From assembly GCA_030280995.1 (NCBI GenBank), contig JASXTE010000017.1, forward strand, positions 10,254,498-10,318,497: 64,000 bases of DNA, read 5' to 3'. The translations under genes were made by a program, and so were the position numbers. Of the stretch, positions 1 to 13,915 are shown piece after piece. The notes beneath the pieces are model-generated. The model saw only the letters and a list, made by a program, of their open reading frames with translations, was not told where the DNA came from and did no database searches. This DNA comes from Hemileia vastatrix (Eukaryota; Basidiomycota; Pucciniomycetes; Pucciniales; Zaghouaniaceae). Within the stretch, counting starts at the first letter, position 1. Every line of letters starts with the position of its first letter.

Positions 1-1538
1 TAGAAAGTTGGAAACCTTGAACCCAAATTCATATAAAATTGAGTAAACATTGAGGTAGTGATGAAAAAATAATTGTGAAATAGTGAATTTACTTTGAAAA
101 CACTTTGAAGCTATTTTGAACATTTATTTAAGCACAGGAAAAAATTGGTAACAATAATCTTGAGGCTTGAACTACAGGAATTTTTGAAGGAATATTGAAA
201 AAATTGAACCCCACTACCCAACCAGGCTGGCACATGGAAAATATTTAAAAAAAATCATTCTTATAAGATAATAAAATTTTCATATGTATTGAACTAAGAA
301 ACATATTGAATATTTTTATAATATTTTTTAGCTATAATTATATATAGAAATTATCCAGTATTATAAAAAATTATCTAAGAAAAAAACATTGAATTGATGA
401 TTTTAATCAAATTTTTATCAGTAAAAGTTTTCAAAAATACATATTTGTTCTTATTGTATGAATAGATATTCTTGAAGATTTTTCAAGCTTGAAAATATTT
501 GTGGGAGATGCAGAGCTCTTTAATATGAATTTAAAACAGATTCAGTTGAATTTACAAGCTATAAAATTGATTATTTTACATACTTTACAATTAATAAAAA
601 TATATGGGTACTATTTTTTGAAAAAAATAACTTACCATTATTTTCATTATATCAAACAAGTAAATGTCAAAAATTTATCTGAATAAAAAATATGGCTATT
701 AAAAAGTGTGAAACACTTATAGGTTTCTTTTTTGTTTTCACACCATTTCACTTTCCATTCCTTACAATTTAGTATATATTTAGATTATTTTTTTTAAAGA
801 TTATTCTTCTCATCACTTTCTTTTCTGCTCTTGTGAATCCCATGCTCCTACCTTCTAGAAACCACTCCCTCTTTAAAGTCCATATTTACTCTCCCCATTC
901 CTCTCCCCTCCCCTACCCTTGTGCCCCCTTTATCCACCCCTCTCCATCATAACTCACCCCACCTTGTTGTTTCACCTCCATTCTACACATTTTGATACCC
1001 TCTACTCCACTATCCATCCTATCTCACTAAAACTCACTTATTTATCTCTCCTTTTTACATGTTTTACTCAATAAGGAGAAAAAATTGTTATTTAGAAAGC
1101 AAAAGGGGTGGTATCAGACTATAAAAGGCTTGATTGTGGTGGGGAAGAAATGGTTTGGGTGTGGAGTATAAAAAGTGCTTATCCAAGAGAGAGGAATGAG
1201 ATGGGATACAAAAAGGGTAACATGGGGTAAAGGGGTTAATAAAAGGGTGAGAAACAAGGAAACAGGGATTTTTAGGGGTAGAAAGGGGTTAAGAAGGATG
1301 AGGAGGAAAGAAAAAGGGGTTGGGAGGGGTGAGAAGCATTATAAAATAGTGTGAGAGGGGTGGAGAGTGCAGTAAGATTATAAGAGAAAATTTTTGAAAG
1401 GGGAGGGGTGTGAATGAAATTGAGAGGGGTGAAAAAGCAGCAAAAGGTGAGGAAAGGTAAAAAGTTTGTCAAAAGAGGCAGAAAAAAAACTGAAGGTGGA
1501 CTCTATTGTTCAGTCAAATAACAGAGTCCACCCTGTCA
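1..1538 (-). repeat. Family H hairpin-ended repeat, copy a (cut by window edge)
   Basis: Minus-oriented copy of a repeat also seen at 4614-6085 and 37282-38892. Its left end is the hairpin at 1495-1532 (GGTGGACTCTATT with an imperfect complementary arm). Next come a purine-rich block (about 1080-1490) and a pyrimidine-rich block (about 840-1060) on the plus strand. The right-end signature, read on the minus strand, lies at about 4-52 (TGAATTTGGGTTCAAGG), so the terminal palindrome falls at or beyond base 1. No coding frame is supported; short frames here, including one at 1272-1472 minus, are low-complexity translations of the tracts. The transposon class is unknown. Confidence 0.6.
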
Positions 1539-1540
1539 GT

Positions 1541-4370
1541 TTTCAGTACTTTTTTTCTATCTTATAAGATAATCAATACCTCTACTGTCTTACTATATGT
1601 ACACCTCCATCCACAATCAATACATCTTTATTTGATGATGGCATTAACTGCTTCAATTAATGACAGAATTTTTATTAATATAAAGATATTATACATAAAA
1701 TACTATTTCAATTTCTTAGAAATTATTTTACAAAATGCTTCTGATAACTACAAATTAGATAGAAAAAAAATTAAGAACATTTTTATAAAAAATTTGAAAA
1801 AATGAACATAACCTATTTTGAAATTTCAAATTAATGCTCTTATTGATTTCATGAGATGAATGTGTTTGAATATAAGTTTAATGATTAACTCTTTTTATGA
1901 GATTACAAAAATCTTTGAATTAAATTATTGTATCCAAATAAAGATTTTAAAAAAATACATTTTAATGTTTCAACTTTTTTGCTTGATATTTTTTTATGAT
2001 TACTATACATACAAAAATAAGTACCTGTAATAGCTATGAATTTGAGAAAATAAAATAAGTAGAATTTATTAACATATTTACCATTATCAATTCAGTAAAA
2101 AAAACCACATGAGTCCTTTATTTTACTACACTATTTCTACTCCAATGACTATACAAGTTTTTACCTCAATATATAACCTATTATTTATTGAAATTATATT
2201 GAACTACCAATGAGATATGTTTTACAACTGAGTTGAAAACAAAGTCAAACTATGAGAAAAAAATTTTATTAGACTTTCTAATTTAAAAATTAAGTGTATT
2301 TGTATATCAAAAAGTTATAAATTAAATAATTTTCAGTTCCAAAAATAAATAGAGGTGATTGATCATTTTAAAAAAATATTATATAAAAATTGATTGCAAT
2401 TCTGTTTTCTATTATTATTATATGATTTTTTTTCTGTATGATATGTTAAGAAAATTAATAAGATCAAGACACACAAATGATAAGATTTATAAAAGGTTGC
2501 AGATCTTCTGTTTAATTTAAAAAAAATTAAAGATGGAATTTTTTTTAAATACAAATTATTTAGGTGCTTCTTATTATTTTCTTTTTTTGGATTTATATAT
2601 ATAAGCTCAAGTGAAGCCTAAAAATACAACCTGGGTAGTTTTTTGTAAAAGGGAATAAATATTTTTACATAAGTTGATATTTTTATACAAGAAAAGTATA
2701 AACGTAATTTTTTGTTGAAATATTTACTGACAAGATGAAAGATTCTCTTTTTAAATGAATTTTCATAAATATAAATTAATACTCTTATATATTTTCCATA
2801 ATGAAATTACTATAAATATTAATATTGTCTTTTTTCTAATAAAATTTCATATTGATTTTATATTGTATACTTTTACATTGGATAGCACTGTAATATAATG
2901 TTAACTTATCAGTGTAAGTATCATATTTATAATAAATGATTGATAAATCCTTAAGCTATATAATTCTACTTGAGAATAATTTTTTAATTTTGAGCTGTGA
3001 ATTAATTCTGATAATTCATTTTTCTAGAAATTATAAGTTTATACCTGAGCCAGCTTATTTATTTATATTTGAACAAAATGAAATTGAGGAATTATGTCTA
3101 TTAGTTTAGAATATGAAGTAAGGTTTATATTAACAAAAATTTAATCTTTTTAAAGCTATTCTTTTCCCATAGAGATATTTAAAAATACCTATTTTATCTC
3201 TTGTAAAAGACAAACATCATATAGTAGATATTCAATGAGAAACTGATAGAATGATAAAAAACACAACTTCCACCTACTACAGAGAGTCCTTGAAAAATAT
3301 TAAAGTCTAAAATCAAATTTAAAACACCTCTTTTCACACCAGAAATTTTTTTTAAATGTGTGGTTTATATTTTCTGGTGAGCACTTTTATTATCCCAAAA
3401 AATAATGTTCAAGCCCACTTTAGATTTAGAATTACATTTTGAAGAATTTTATATTTTTATATTTATTTTATCTTTAAGATTTATTTTAGTTTATATGTCT
3501 TTTTATCACATTAAAAATTTACTGAATAGTGATTAATTTTTCAATTCATGAAATAACTCCACCAACTCATAATATTCTTATGAAATGGTGATAAAATATA
3601 TCACAATAATTCTATAATCTCAGCTATGGATTTCTTTTAATAAGGTTATCATATGAAGTTATTAGTATTTGAGGAATATATAGAATTGTAAAAGGTAGAA
3701 ATTAATTTTATTTTACTTATAATCATTCTTTTGAATTTAAAAATCTTAAAAACTGGATTAAACTCTACTATCATAAGAATTGGACTTCCTTCAAGAAATA
3801 AATATAAATAATATTTAAAATAATAGTTCTTAGTATAAAGAAGATGTGAGACTCCTATATTGAGTCAGAAATCAGGAAAAACTACATTCCTATATATGAA
3901 CTCTTTAGTTGTGTCTGTTTTCCACTAAATTCTAGGATATAAAATTTAAGGATTTCAATGGTTCAATGGGTTTTTTAGATAACTTAATTTAACTGAAAAT
4001 AATTATAATTCATAATCAAAAATTATAAATTTAAATAAAAGAAATAATCATTTTATTCAGTTAAAAATTAAAAATAAAAGTTCAAAATTCTGAGTTGACA
4101 GAAATTTTCAACAAAATCAGTCACTGATTGTGTTTTATACATTTTACAAAAAAAAAGTAATGAAATAATTAAGCAGGATAAAAGTGTTATGTTTGTAATG
4201 AATAATACAATTTTCATTCTTCTATTGATCAGTTTAAGTTCGAAATTGACATTGAATTATGTTTTATTAAAAAATACTGTGAATTAATCTGATTCTTAAT
4301 CACTCCTTATTTTATTTCTATTAATTGTGCATTAAAATCTCAATATCCTTTCAGTAAAGATCCATCCATC
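1541..4370. other. AT-rich stretch without recognisable gene
   Basis: About 2.8 kb of A/T-dominated sequence with only short frames interrupted by stops. I recognise no protein motif, tRNA, LTR boundary or terminal inverted repeat. It is most likely decayed repeat sequence. Confidence 0.5.
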
Positions 4371-4375
4371 CTTGG

Positions 4376-4496
4376 AAAAGAGCACAAGATGGGTTCAAAG
4401 TAAAGCTCAGTATAAGTTCGGTATGGGTTTAGTCTGAGTTCCATCTCACTTCAAATTGAGGACTTGCTAGCAAGTTCCCCCCAAATATTGTGTGGT
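4376..4496 (+). repeat. Family H right-end fragment (copy e)
   Basis: The palindrome GGACTTGCTAGCAAGTTCC (4459-4477) is followed by a C-run, CCAAATATTG and TGTGGTG. The same order is seen at 6048-6085 and 38854-38892 and, inverted, at 34272-34345. The upstream TCTGAGTTCCAT segment pairs best with the copy at 34.3 kb, so these two may form a subfamily. No matching left end lies immediately upstream, so this is probably a truncated copy. Confidence 0.5.
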
Positions 4497-4613
4497 GATA
4501 GCATAAATAAAGAGCTGTTGTATTCTATTTACAATGCTGATTTATGTCTAAAAATACTTCTATTTAATTGTGGTACCTTATAGATTTCATTTTTTAAATA
4601 AAATTTTATGTCA

Positions 4614-6085
4614 GTGTACTCTGTTCTTTTTCCAAGGAACAGAGTTCATCTTCATTTTTTCACAAATAGTTTGTACAAGTCCCCAACCCTTTAAATAAAA
4701 TCAACACATGGTTTTAAGCCCTTCCTACCCCTTTTTCTACCCTCCTAACCCCATTGTATTCCCTCCCTTTTTTCTCCCGATTCACCCCTCCCAACCCTGC
4801 TCTACACTAAAAAATCTTAGGAAACTCTTAATATGCACTTAAAACTCTTGCCTAACCTTATTTCTGCCCCACATGACCTTCCTCACCCCTCTTGCTAGCC
4901 TCCCAAACCCTTCTAGACTCATTATTTTTTACACCCCATTTCTCCCCTTTACTTTGCTTCCCCAACCACTGAAACCCATCTTCCTCCCTTACAGTCCAGT
5001 CCCAATTTCTATCTATAAAAATAAAGTGTTAGGGAGGGATGGGGAGTGAAGAAAACTGGATTAAGAGGAGTGGAGATGGGCTCAGAAGGGTGGATAGAGG
5101 TGGAGAGGGAGACAAGAAGGTGGAAAGCGATGGAAAAGAATGAAGAGGGGAGTTTAAAGGGTGGGGAGAAAAATGAGAGGAGAGGAAAAAGAAAGCTTTT
5201 TGAGGGGAAGTAATGTGGCATTCTTAAGAGGGAGTAAAAAAAGAGGATGAAAGAAGATAATGATACAAAATAAATATACAAAATATGTTACAAAGAGTAG
5301 GAACAGTAATTAAATGCATCCTAAAAACCTGCAAGTCATATACTTTTATTTCTCATTTACTTAAATCAAATAAAAATATACATTTTTAAATTTTTAAATT
5401 TAGAATATTAAGAGAAATAAATTTTAATAAATATTAGTATGAAAATGTTTTTTTATTTAGCAGTAAAATGCAGTATGTATATTAATTTTGAGAATTATAT
5501 GTCTAATTAATGTCTTTTTAGCATCATATTTATGATTTTTGAGCCTTATTTAGATATTTTAATGATTTATAAGATTCAATACTATCTAATCAAAAAATTA
5601 GTGTATAATTTTTTCAATTATTGAAAAGACTACAATAAATAATATCAATGCAAAAAATAATTTTTCTTGAAAAAATTCACATATCATTAATTATAATTTC
5701 TCTATTTATTGTTGGCCAAAGAAACTTATAAAATTAATTCAGGTGGTTTCTTATTAAATCTATACTTTGGTGTTTTTTTTTGAAACTGTGTAAATAAACG
5801 GCTTAAGTAGTTTAAAAAATATGTCTTTCTCAGAATAATTTGGGTGTGGTCCACACTGAATTCAAATTTCTATAAAAATATCATCCCTTATATTTCAGGA
5901 TTTTTTCAAAGTATTATTAATTATGCTTCATTTAATGTTCAAGTTAGATTAAGGTTGATTTCACCAAAATTTCAATCATTTTTCTTAGTGGTTTCATCAC
6001 TAACTCAATGTGTGCTCAATTTGATATGAATTAGGGTTCAAGGTTGTGGACTTGGTAGCAAGTCCACCCCCCATATTGCATGGTG
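4614..6085 (+). repeat. Family H hairpin-ended repeat, copy b
   Basis: A 1.47-kb copy with both ends visible. The left hairpin at about 4614-4655 has arms ACTCTGTTC and GAACAGAGT. A pyrimidine-rich block (4680-5000) follows, then a purine-rich block (5030-5270), then AT-rich filler. The right end is the palindrome GGACTTGGTAGCAAGTCC (6048-6065) followed by ACCCCCCATATTGCATGGTG. The minus-strand frame at 5009-5281 only translates the purine tract. No terminal CTRR of a Helitron and no clear target duplication was found. Confidence 0.6.
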
Positions 6086-7335
6086 TCTGTAGGTAAAATA
6101 CCAAAGCTTTACACAAATTCATAAATTATTTTCTAATTTTTTCAAAAGAAAATTCAAGAAAAATTGTCTTTTACCTTTTAATTGAACTTTTAATTTATCC
6201 TACCTCTTTTGTAATTTATGAGTTTTTTTTATTTCTTTAACTGACTTTTTCCTTTCCACTTATTTATTTTTTAAAAGTTTAACTGGTTGATTAGCTAGAA
6301 AAAATAGTTGACTAAATAGATAAGTGATCAAAAATATGATTTGGATTAAACAACTAAAAAAAGTGAAATAATAACTAGATTAAAGGAATTTGAGTTTTAA
6401 GAGAGTCAGAGAACATCATTCAGAGAGGGGAGGAAAGGGAAGAGAATATTCATGTACCTGAGAGTGAGTTATAAGTTCAGAAAAAAATGTTTTCAATAAA
6501 GCTTTGAGTAGTTAGAATAAGAGAGAGTATTAATATAAGAAGTTTTTTAAGAATTTATCTTAAAGTGAATATATCATAGGGAAAGGAAAGACCTAATGTT
6601 AGAATCCACATTCAAGGACCATGTGACTACTTTAAAAGTTGATTTTGCATAAAATTATTTTGATGCTCAAATTAAAGTGAAGAAATGGTGTTTTAAAGTG
6701 AAATAATTGTTTATTTTACTTTACTATAATGCAGTTCTGTAAGTAGTCTATAAGAATTTTCTGTCATTCAAAATAGTAGACTGGAGAATTTTGATACTTT
6801 CTAATGATACTGAGTTCATAAGAATACTCAGACACAAATTTTTCATCTAAGCCCCTAATATAGTGTAAAAAAATAATAAAAGTCATGAATTCATGAAATT
6901 CTCAGAGATTATAATGAAAACTTGGTTTTTTTTAAAAATAATTTGTGAAAAAGTGACTATTCATTATTATCTATTCAAAATATTTTCAAAAGTGGTTTTC
7001 ATAAAAAGAAAGATTTGTAATGGATGTGATGCAATTTTTTATGTTCCTTCTTGAGACTCAGTAATTTCTCTGATCTTAAATGTTAAGTGGAATTTTTTTG
7101 ATCTCATCTTCTCTTTTTTCCCACAAAGGGGTGTATAAAGCTCAGATACCATTATTGAAAAATCATGCATACACTTTTTACCCAAAAAAAACAAAAAGAA
7201 TTTTAGTGCACTCATATTTCTAGCCTTCTTCCTCAAAAAGTCACTAGATAAATAAGAGGCTGATCACCCATTTCCCTCATCAAACAAAATTCAGACAAAT
7301 TTTAGACAGGGTTGAAGAAAAATTGGGAAAATTTG
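6086..7335. other. AT-rich stretch without recognisable gene
   Basis: Nothing could be assigned. Short frames such as 7039-7236 on the minus strand show no motif. Confidence 0.45.
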
Positions 7336-8567
7336 TGTCAGCCAGGCTATTCCAGGAGCCCAGTAAATGATTTGTTAACTTATAGGACCTGAAAGAAGGC
7401 ATAAGAATTGTATTTAATGTATATAAATTAATATTTTATTGCATAATAAAATTATATAAGTATCTTATTACATATAAGTATTATATTAATTTTATTGTTT
7501 ATATAAATTTTTATACATTTAAATTAAACATAATATATTTTATATTCTACAAATAATGGCACATTTTTATGTATTTAATAATTATAAATTTATATTTAAT
7601 TAATTAAAAACATATATTATAATTATAAGTGTAAAATTGACTTATAATATAATTAAATTAATTATTTATATTTATATTAAATAACATCTTTCATATAGTA
7701 TTAAACAATAATTAATGGCGCTTCTTTTGACCCTTAATTGTGTCAGGAAGAAAATTAAATAAATTATAATACTTATTTTATAAAATAGTATTATAATTTC
7801 TCAAATTAAATTAATTGATTGTTTCAGTTATACTAGTATTTAATTAAATAAGTGAAAACAATTAAATAATATAAATTTACGCTGAATTAAATTGATTTCA
7901 TACCTTGTTGCATCAAAACATGTTATTTGTTTCACTTAGAAATGCTGAAAACAGATTGTAATACTTGTTTTGATTTGTTTTTCCCATAGTTCTTAGATCA
8001 CATGGCTGTTTAGTTACTTATTATTTTATATTAACTGATTTGGGGAATTTGGGATGGGAATTTTACATTCTTAATTGGGATACTTATTATTTTTCGTATA
8101 TTTTTCTCTTAATTACTATGTTACAAATGTCTTCTTTTATCTTCTTGTTTTACTTCATTACTCTTTTTTATATAGTCATTTGTAGCACTTCAGAGGACCC
8201 ATTGCCTATAAAAGGGCCTTGGATAATCCCCTGTAGAAGCATCACTTACTATACACTTTTACATTACGTTTATATTCTTTTTATTAGTAATAAAATTCTA
8301 ATTAGAATTCTATATAACAATTGAATGGTTGCTTTAATTCTGATAGTGATCACAGTGTCTGCCGCGCATAGCCCTTACATTATAATAATATTATTATTTA
8401 ATAAGAACCTCACTTTTGTCACCTCTCAAGAAAAATGTCGTTGATTCTCCTCAATAAATTAAATAATTTTTATAATTTTTATTTCTTTTATTACCCATAA
8501 TCCTTTCCTCCTTCTCCTCTTCTACTTCTTCCCATTTTTTTTCCTCTCTTCTAGACAACTGACCAAC
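7336..8567 (+). mobile_element. Solo LTR, family D copy 1
   Basis: Starts with TGTCAGCCAGGC and ends near CTAGACAACTGACCAAC. It is homologous over its length to the minus-oriented copy at 25531-26812. It holds a TATA-like promoter (TATAAAAG, 8207-8214) followed by a conserved GGATAATCCCCTGTAG segment, as expected for an LTR U3/R boundary. The flanks ATTTG (7331-7335) and ATTTT (8568-8572) may be a decayed 5-bp duplication. No PBS, polypurine tract or pol lies beside it, so it is read as a solo LTR. The 8040-8324 frame inside it is not considered a gene. Confidence 0.65.
8207..8214 (+). promoter_or_regulatory. TATA-like box in LTR D1
   Basis: TATAAAAG is embedded in GCCTATAAAAGGGCC and preserved in the second copy at 25913-25920 (minus). 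Conservation in both LTRs supports a retroelement promoter. Whether it still works is unknown. Confidence 0.45.
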
Positions 8568-8572
8568 ATTTT

Positions 8573-9710
8573 GAGTATGTTTTGTATTTTTTAAAATTTT
8601 TTTTGAAATTCCTTATTTTCACATATTAGCTCAGCATGAGGAAAATTGGTTGATAAATTATTTTTATAACAAATTATCAGAATATTATAATCCTGAAAAA
8701 TCTCCCATAATCCTTCTTTTATACATTTTTTCTATTGGATTTTTTTGATTGGAGAAATTTAGATAGCAAAGGTGCTAGGTTTCAAAATGTGTAAAAAGAA
8801 AATTTTCATGAATATTTTTATATTTTAATTAAAGATTATGTTCATAATTTTTTTATCAGACTGTGTTTCTTTTTACTCAAGTAAAGGTTTTGTTTTAATT
8901 GGTTTATTTTTTATTATTATTCAAGATAAATCAAAATTGTGTCAAAAAAAAACTATAGATAATGTGTACTAAAGTAGAGCCCCATTGTTTGTAGAAAACA
9001 ATAATATGTGTGGATATTTTAATATGCAATAAATTGACTAAAGGGGTGTGCCACTTATATGTGATTATGATAGGATTTTTTGAGTTTTACAATAGAATTC
9101 TTGCTTACAACTGAGGGAATAGCTAAATTTTTTGGAGAGCTTCAATAAAATTATCTAGTACTCTTTTAAATTATTTTTAGTTAAAACTTATTATTTTTTC
9201 TAAGTTTAGTGGTATTTTTTAGAGATTTTATCAGGCTCTCAGAGACTCTCTGTAAAGTATGTGTGGTACTAGTTAAGAAAAGTGTAGATCACCAGAAAAA
9301 AGGGAAGGACCTTCATGCAAGTAAAAAGTGAATTTTTTACTTTAGCCAGATATCAATTGATGATTGACAAGAATTTTTTCAGAACTAATTCTCTAAGATT
9401 ATGTTTATCCTCTTGTAAAACTTTACTGAACTTGATAACCACTTCTTCTCCTGATACCATACTATTACCATTCTTGACCTTGATAATGTTTTGCCTTACT
9501 CACTTGCTAAAAAACCAAAGCATCTCATTTAATGAATGTGTTGAATCCCCAATCAAATAACTTGTATAACTCTCTCAAATACCAAATCTACAATTTTGAA
9601 TTTTCTCTTTAATCCACAATATACCTATCATCATTTTTATAACATCTGAATGTAATTGAATCAAATATTTTACAACAAAATAATAAAAATTCTTTACTTT
9701 TACATCTTAC
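8573..9710. other. AT-rich stretch without recognisable gene
   Basis: No motif was recognised. The 81-residue plus-strand frame at 9315-9560 has no similarity I can name and is flanked by AT-rich noise. Confidence 0.4.
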
Positions 9711-9713
9711 AAT

Positions 9714-9911
9714 AGGGGATATCAAAGTAAAAAATTGTAATTATTTAAAAGGTATTTCTCAACACAAAAAGAAAGTCACAAGATTTAAATTATTTCTTGG
9801 TAAAAAGGTATTTTGAGGACACAATATAGAATATTTAAAAAATGATCATGGTTGATTTGGTGTAAAAAAGTGGTATTTTGTTAATGAAAGATTCTAACTT
9901 TGATACCCCCT
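9714..9911 (+). mobile_element. Harbinger-like MITE copy 1 (198 bp)
   Basis: The left terminus AGGGGATATCAAAGTAA and the right terminus CTAACTTTGATACCCCCT form terminal inverted repeats. AAT lies directly outside both ends (9711-9713 and 9912-9914). The internal sequence matches the MITEs at 46739-46938 and 51543-51739 (shared TTTAAAAGGTATTTC near the left and AATGATCATGGTTGATTTGG near the right), and the inverted copy at about 15283-15472. It has no coding capacity. It is probably mobilised by a PIF/Harbinger-type transposase, judging from the ends it shares with the large Harbinger copies. Confidence 0.85.
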
Positions 9912-9914
9912 AAT

Positions 9915-10455
9915 ATTTATTCATCTATCACTCTACATCATCTAATGTAAAAAAGGAAGAAGCTTATGACTTGTTTTTGCTCCAGTGTTCAAGAAAAATG
10001 TTAGCCTCTGCCTTATTAAACACTTTATATTAAACCATACTATTAAGCACTGGTAGAAAGTAAGGGTTTCTATCACTGAGATAAACACCCCTAAAATATA
10101 TTAGGTAAAATCCTTCCAATTTTTTTCAGCACAAAAAAATGCTTTAATTTATCATTTAAGAACATTCAACTGAAAAATTAATGCAAGAAATTATGTGGCT
10201 TATAAATCTTGATAATCATAAATTGCCATAATAAGCCTTTATACCACATCTACCAGATATAGTGCAAAGAGCTGGAAGTTATGAACAAAATTTATTAGAT
10301 TGAATTCATCCTCAATATTTCACACAGCTGAAATATCCTTTGAAGTTGGAGTATTTCCCATGATACTTAGTCTTTTTGATTCTTTTTATGGCTATTTATA
10401 GTTTCTTTCAGTATGGAAAATAAAAGATGAAATGATTTATTCAATAATTTCATTA
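9915..10455. other. Unassigned AT-rich sequence
   Basis: No frame or repeat boundary could be assigned. Confidence 0.4.
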
Positions 10456-10459
10456 CATA

Positions 10460-10540
10460 AAACCACAAAATATGGGAGTTTAACTTGCTATAAAGTCCAA
10501 AAACCTGAACCCAACTTCATATCAAGTCAAGAACACATTT
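10460..10540 (-). repeat. Family H right-end fragment (copy d)
   Basis: Read on the minus strand this gives TTGATATGAAGTTGGGTTCA, then GGACTTTATAGCAAGTT and CATATTTTGTGG. That is the same order as the right ends at 6.05 and 38.85 kb, with more substitutions, including damage to the palindrome. No left end was found nearby. Confidence 0.45.
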
Positions 10541-11099
10541 TTTAGATGAAAAAATACAAGAAAAAGGTGAATCATAACTGAACTTACCTTGATAGTACAT
10601 TTAACATTAAATTAATTTCTGGTGCTAATAATTTGAAAGCAGGTTAAAGCTTCACAGTTAAGAAATTTAAGAAAGGCATAATAGTATTCAGTTGTCAATT
10701 AATTTTTAGTGGAATATAGTTTACTTTCAATTCATTTTAATAAGATTCTTCTCTACTAAATGAAAATACAATAGCTACAAAAAGAATGAAATGAAATTGA
10801 ATGTATCAGTGATATTCACAAAGATTCTAGTTAGTGCCTCTCTAACTTAAAAAACTCATTTTAAATTTATTTTTGCAACTATATAAAAAAAGAAAGTATT
10901 AAAAATAATTAACTTGTATAACTTAGGGTGGTCAGCCCTACCTACTCCAAAAAATGAACAAGGTTCACACTCAGTATAACTAAGCCATCTTTAAACTCTC
11001 TTAAAACCACGTTGACAGAACTGACATTTTTTTGAAAAACCAGGCCTCTTCTCCCAAACCTCATCACCAGGTGGTTCCAACCTCATATAATATCTTCCA

Positions 11100-13915
11100 T
11101 GATAATCACACAAAATTTTCAAGCTAATCTCAATCTCAGGCTAATATCCTATCCTAGCCTTAAATAAGTGAGAAAAGGGCCTCTAAAACCACCTTAACTG
11201 ACCCTCTTGGCACATAAAAATAAACCCTGCAAGTAGCTCCACAGATCCAAATCTTTAAATGCTATTTTGTACAAATCAGCTTACTAGCATGACCATTCAT
11301 ACCCCTCACTGCAAAAAAGCAAGTGGTACCTAATAGCAGGTGCATATTATTATATTCAGTTTTAATTTAAGAGTAAATTTGATTTGATATTTGAAAGCTA
11401 GTGTGCTCATTGATAAGTGTGCAGTCTTTCAAGAGTTATTACAGCTGAGCTGAAATTGAGTTAAATCAAATATAAGTATTGGAACCTGCTATCAGATGTC
11501 CATTTTTTTCTGTTGCCTAAGATTCACAAAAATACCCAGTGGAGCCAAAAAAAATAAGTCTCTTCTTCTTCACCAAAAGCTTCTGAATTCTCACACACAT
11601 AATCAGCTTCACCCATTGAGACCCTTCTCCTTGTCAAAATCTACTTCTGAACTTCTTCCAACCCAGAAATGATAGCAAAAAACTTCTCAAACTTAAGTGA
11701 GATAGGGGTTTTAGCCATCCTATCCAAAACTTCACACATAAAATTCTCCATCCCTGACACCACACGCCTTTCATAACACCCTCTAGACTTCACAACCTTG
11801 GTCCTAACTATACCTGAGTACTATCATCACCAACAGCTCTAGCACCAGCCTTCCCACGAGGCCCAGAAGCCACACTTGACCCATAATTGGTCAATCTATC
11901 TTCCCTCATTGGAAAAACACCTTAAACCCACTTTGGAAAAGACACCAAAAAACATATTCACAATCAGATCCATCATTAATATCCATTGGTTCGCCAGTCA
12001 AATAAAAAACACCATCGTTCTAGCTAGTATACTGAATCACTCTATAAGCAGCATGAATCTGCTCTTCAGACACCCTCCTCTTTACTTCCTTCAAATTTGA
12101 ATCCACTCTTGGTGCCCTAGGCTTGAGCTGTGGTTGAGAGTTACTCTTCCCTTTTTCAACAGGCTGTTTCCTAGAAGAATCCACATAATACTCCTCCAAA
12201 AAACACTCATTGATAGTGAAAAACTCCAACATACCATAAGAGGTAAAAAATGTCACCTTGATATTTTCCTTTCCCCTTCACACCTTCACCAGAAACAGAT
12301 TAACCAGATACAGAAGCTTCAGGTGGAGCTTCTTCAAACTTGGCTTCTTGCCACCAATATTAAATCTCTTCTTCATTAAACCAGAAGCATACTGACCCTC
12401 AGCAGGATTAATGAATGGAACATCAGAAAATGATTAAAATTTCCCATCAAACTTCACACACCCACCAGCCACATCCATATCCAGAGCCCATCAATCTTCA
12501 GATCTATGACCCACTCTGTTGCAATAAGAGAAGGTCCTTTGTTCCATGATACCACACCTTTACTTAACATTTTTCAAATGATGTGAAGCCCTAGAATATT
12601 TTCTTGTCTCCTGAACAAATGACTGAAACATTATGGTAACATTCTCAAGTTAATCTTCAATTTTTGATTCAGATTTTTCTGGAGCCTTACCCAAGATTTA
12701 TCTTCCAGACTCCTTCTTCTGCATCTGCTCATTCTTCTCAGAGAACAAACCAGTAACTGCATTCACATATTTGGCACTCTACATCTAAATATGAGTCACC
12801 ATGTGATAATTCAAAAATATCTTGACAGCCTCCTTAGCCACTGTCATCCCAGGGATATGCTGTTCAAAATTACACTTCTTCCTCATCTTTTCAGAGTTAA
12901 CAAGATCCCACAAAATTTTCTCCTGGGTATTCTTGAAGAAAGCAGAGAATAAAAATCCACAGCAGCATCAGAATTTTCTTAATCACCTTATACCACCAGA
13001 TATTCCACCATCCCATAAAACTACAAGAAATTTCATGTAACGGTCCAGAGAAAAAAAGTACATCCTTCTCCTTCCAAACATGAACTAATATTTTGAGATC
13101 CCCCATAGTAATCTGAAACCCCCAATTACTCATCATCTCCTTCAGAATTTCCAAATCATCCTTATTATAGCCATCCATCTTATCAATATTCTTCCTGAGA
13201 GGTAGATATGTAATAAAAAAGATAATTTGAGTCACCATAGCTAAAGAAGTATCCCCCATCATAGTAGCCTACCTCTCATAAAGAGTAAAAAAAGGTGGAA
13301 AATCACCACAAAAATACATCATCCCATCCCTAGATGGAATCATCACTGTCTTCTTTGGGACCAAAAAAAATTCCAGGAGTAGAAATATTAAAAAAACAAA
13401 TCTTGAAAGTTTCAGCCTTATACCAAGGTTAAGCAACAACCAAAACAGAATCTAGTAAGAGTTAAGCCCAATACCTAGATTAAACCACACCAAGGAACAC
13501 ATAATCAGAAGAGGTTCAGACTCTTACCCAAATTCTCATAGACAGAAAAAAATAGAAACAGAAGAGAATCATCCCCTTTCCCAGGTTCCAAAGAAAAAAA
13601 TGGTTTTGGAAGACCCAAAAATGGCTCAAAAAAGCCCTCCAAGTATTGGCCTAGACATACCAAAAACCCAGGCCTAGAAAGTCCTCAAAACTGGTTTAGA
13701 AAAGCCTAAACAATGGCCTATACAGACTAAAAACACCAAAAATACCAAGCAAATGGCAAATGCAAGAGGGATCCTAGTAAAAATGGATACCACTGTCACA
13801 TTTAATCATAGGAAACTTCAAAATACAGAGAAAAAAGCCCTTAATTTAAAACAGCTGGCCAAGAAACCCAATATCCAAATGGCCAAAAATATTGAACCCC
13901 AAATTGGTTACCAGA
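11100..13915 (-). pseudogene. gag: Ty3/Gypsy Gag(-Pro) remnant
   Basis: Decayed minus-strand polyprotein. The best Gag stretch is 13262-12897, with DLEILKEMMSNWGF, resembling the helical Gag core of fungal Gypsy elements. Further downstream on the minus strand, near 12535-12490, YCNRVGHRSED is a remnant of a CCHC zinc knuckle: the first Cys reads Phe and the last is replaced by a stop. A continuing frame runs from 12256 to 12020. Many stops and frameshifts are present, and no reverse transcriptase is recognisable. The LTR and a primer-binding-like site lie just upstream (13895-14425), in the order expected for a minus-strand element. A sister fragment lies at 25300-27700. Confidence 0.6.

Noticed and set aside
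1506..1805. 99-codon frame with hydrophobic start
   Set aside because: It starts inside the family H hairpin, runs into AT-rich sequence and has no homologue among the other copies.
7039..7236. 65-codon minus-strand frame rich in Lys and Cys
   Set aside because: No motif, isolated in AT-rich sequence and not repeated elsewhere in the window.
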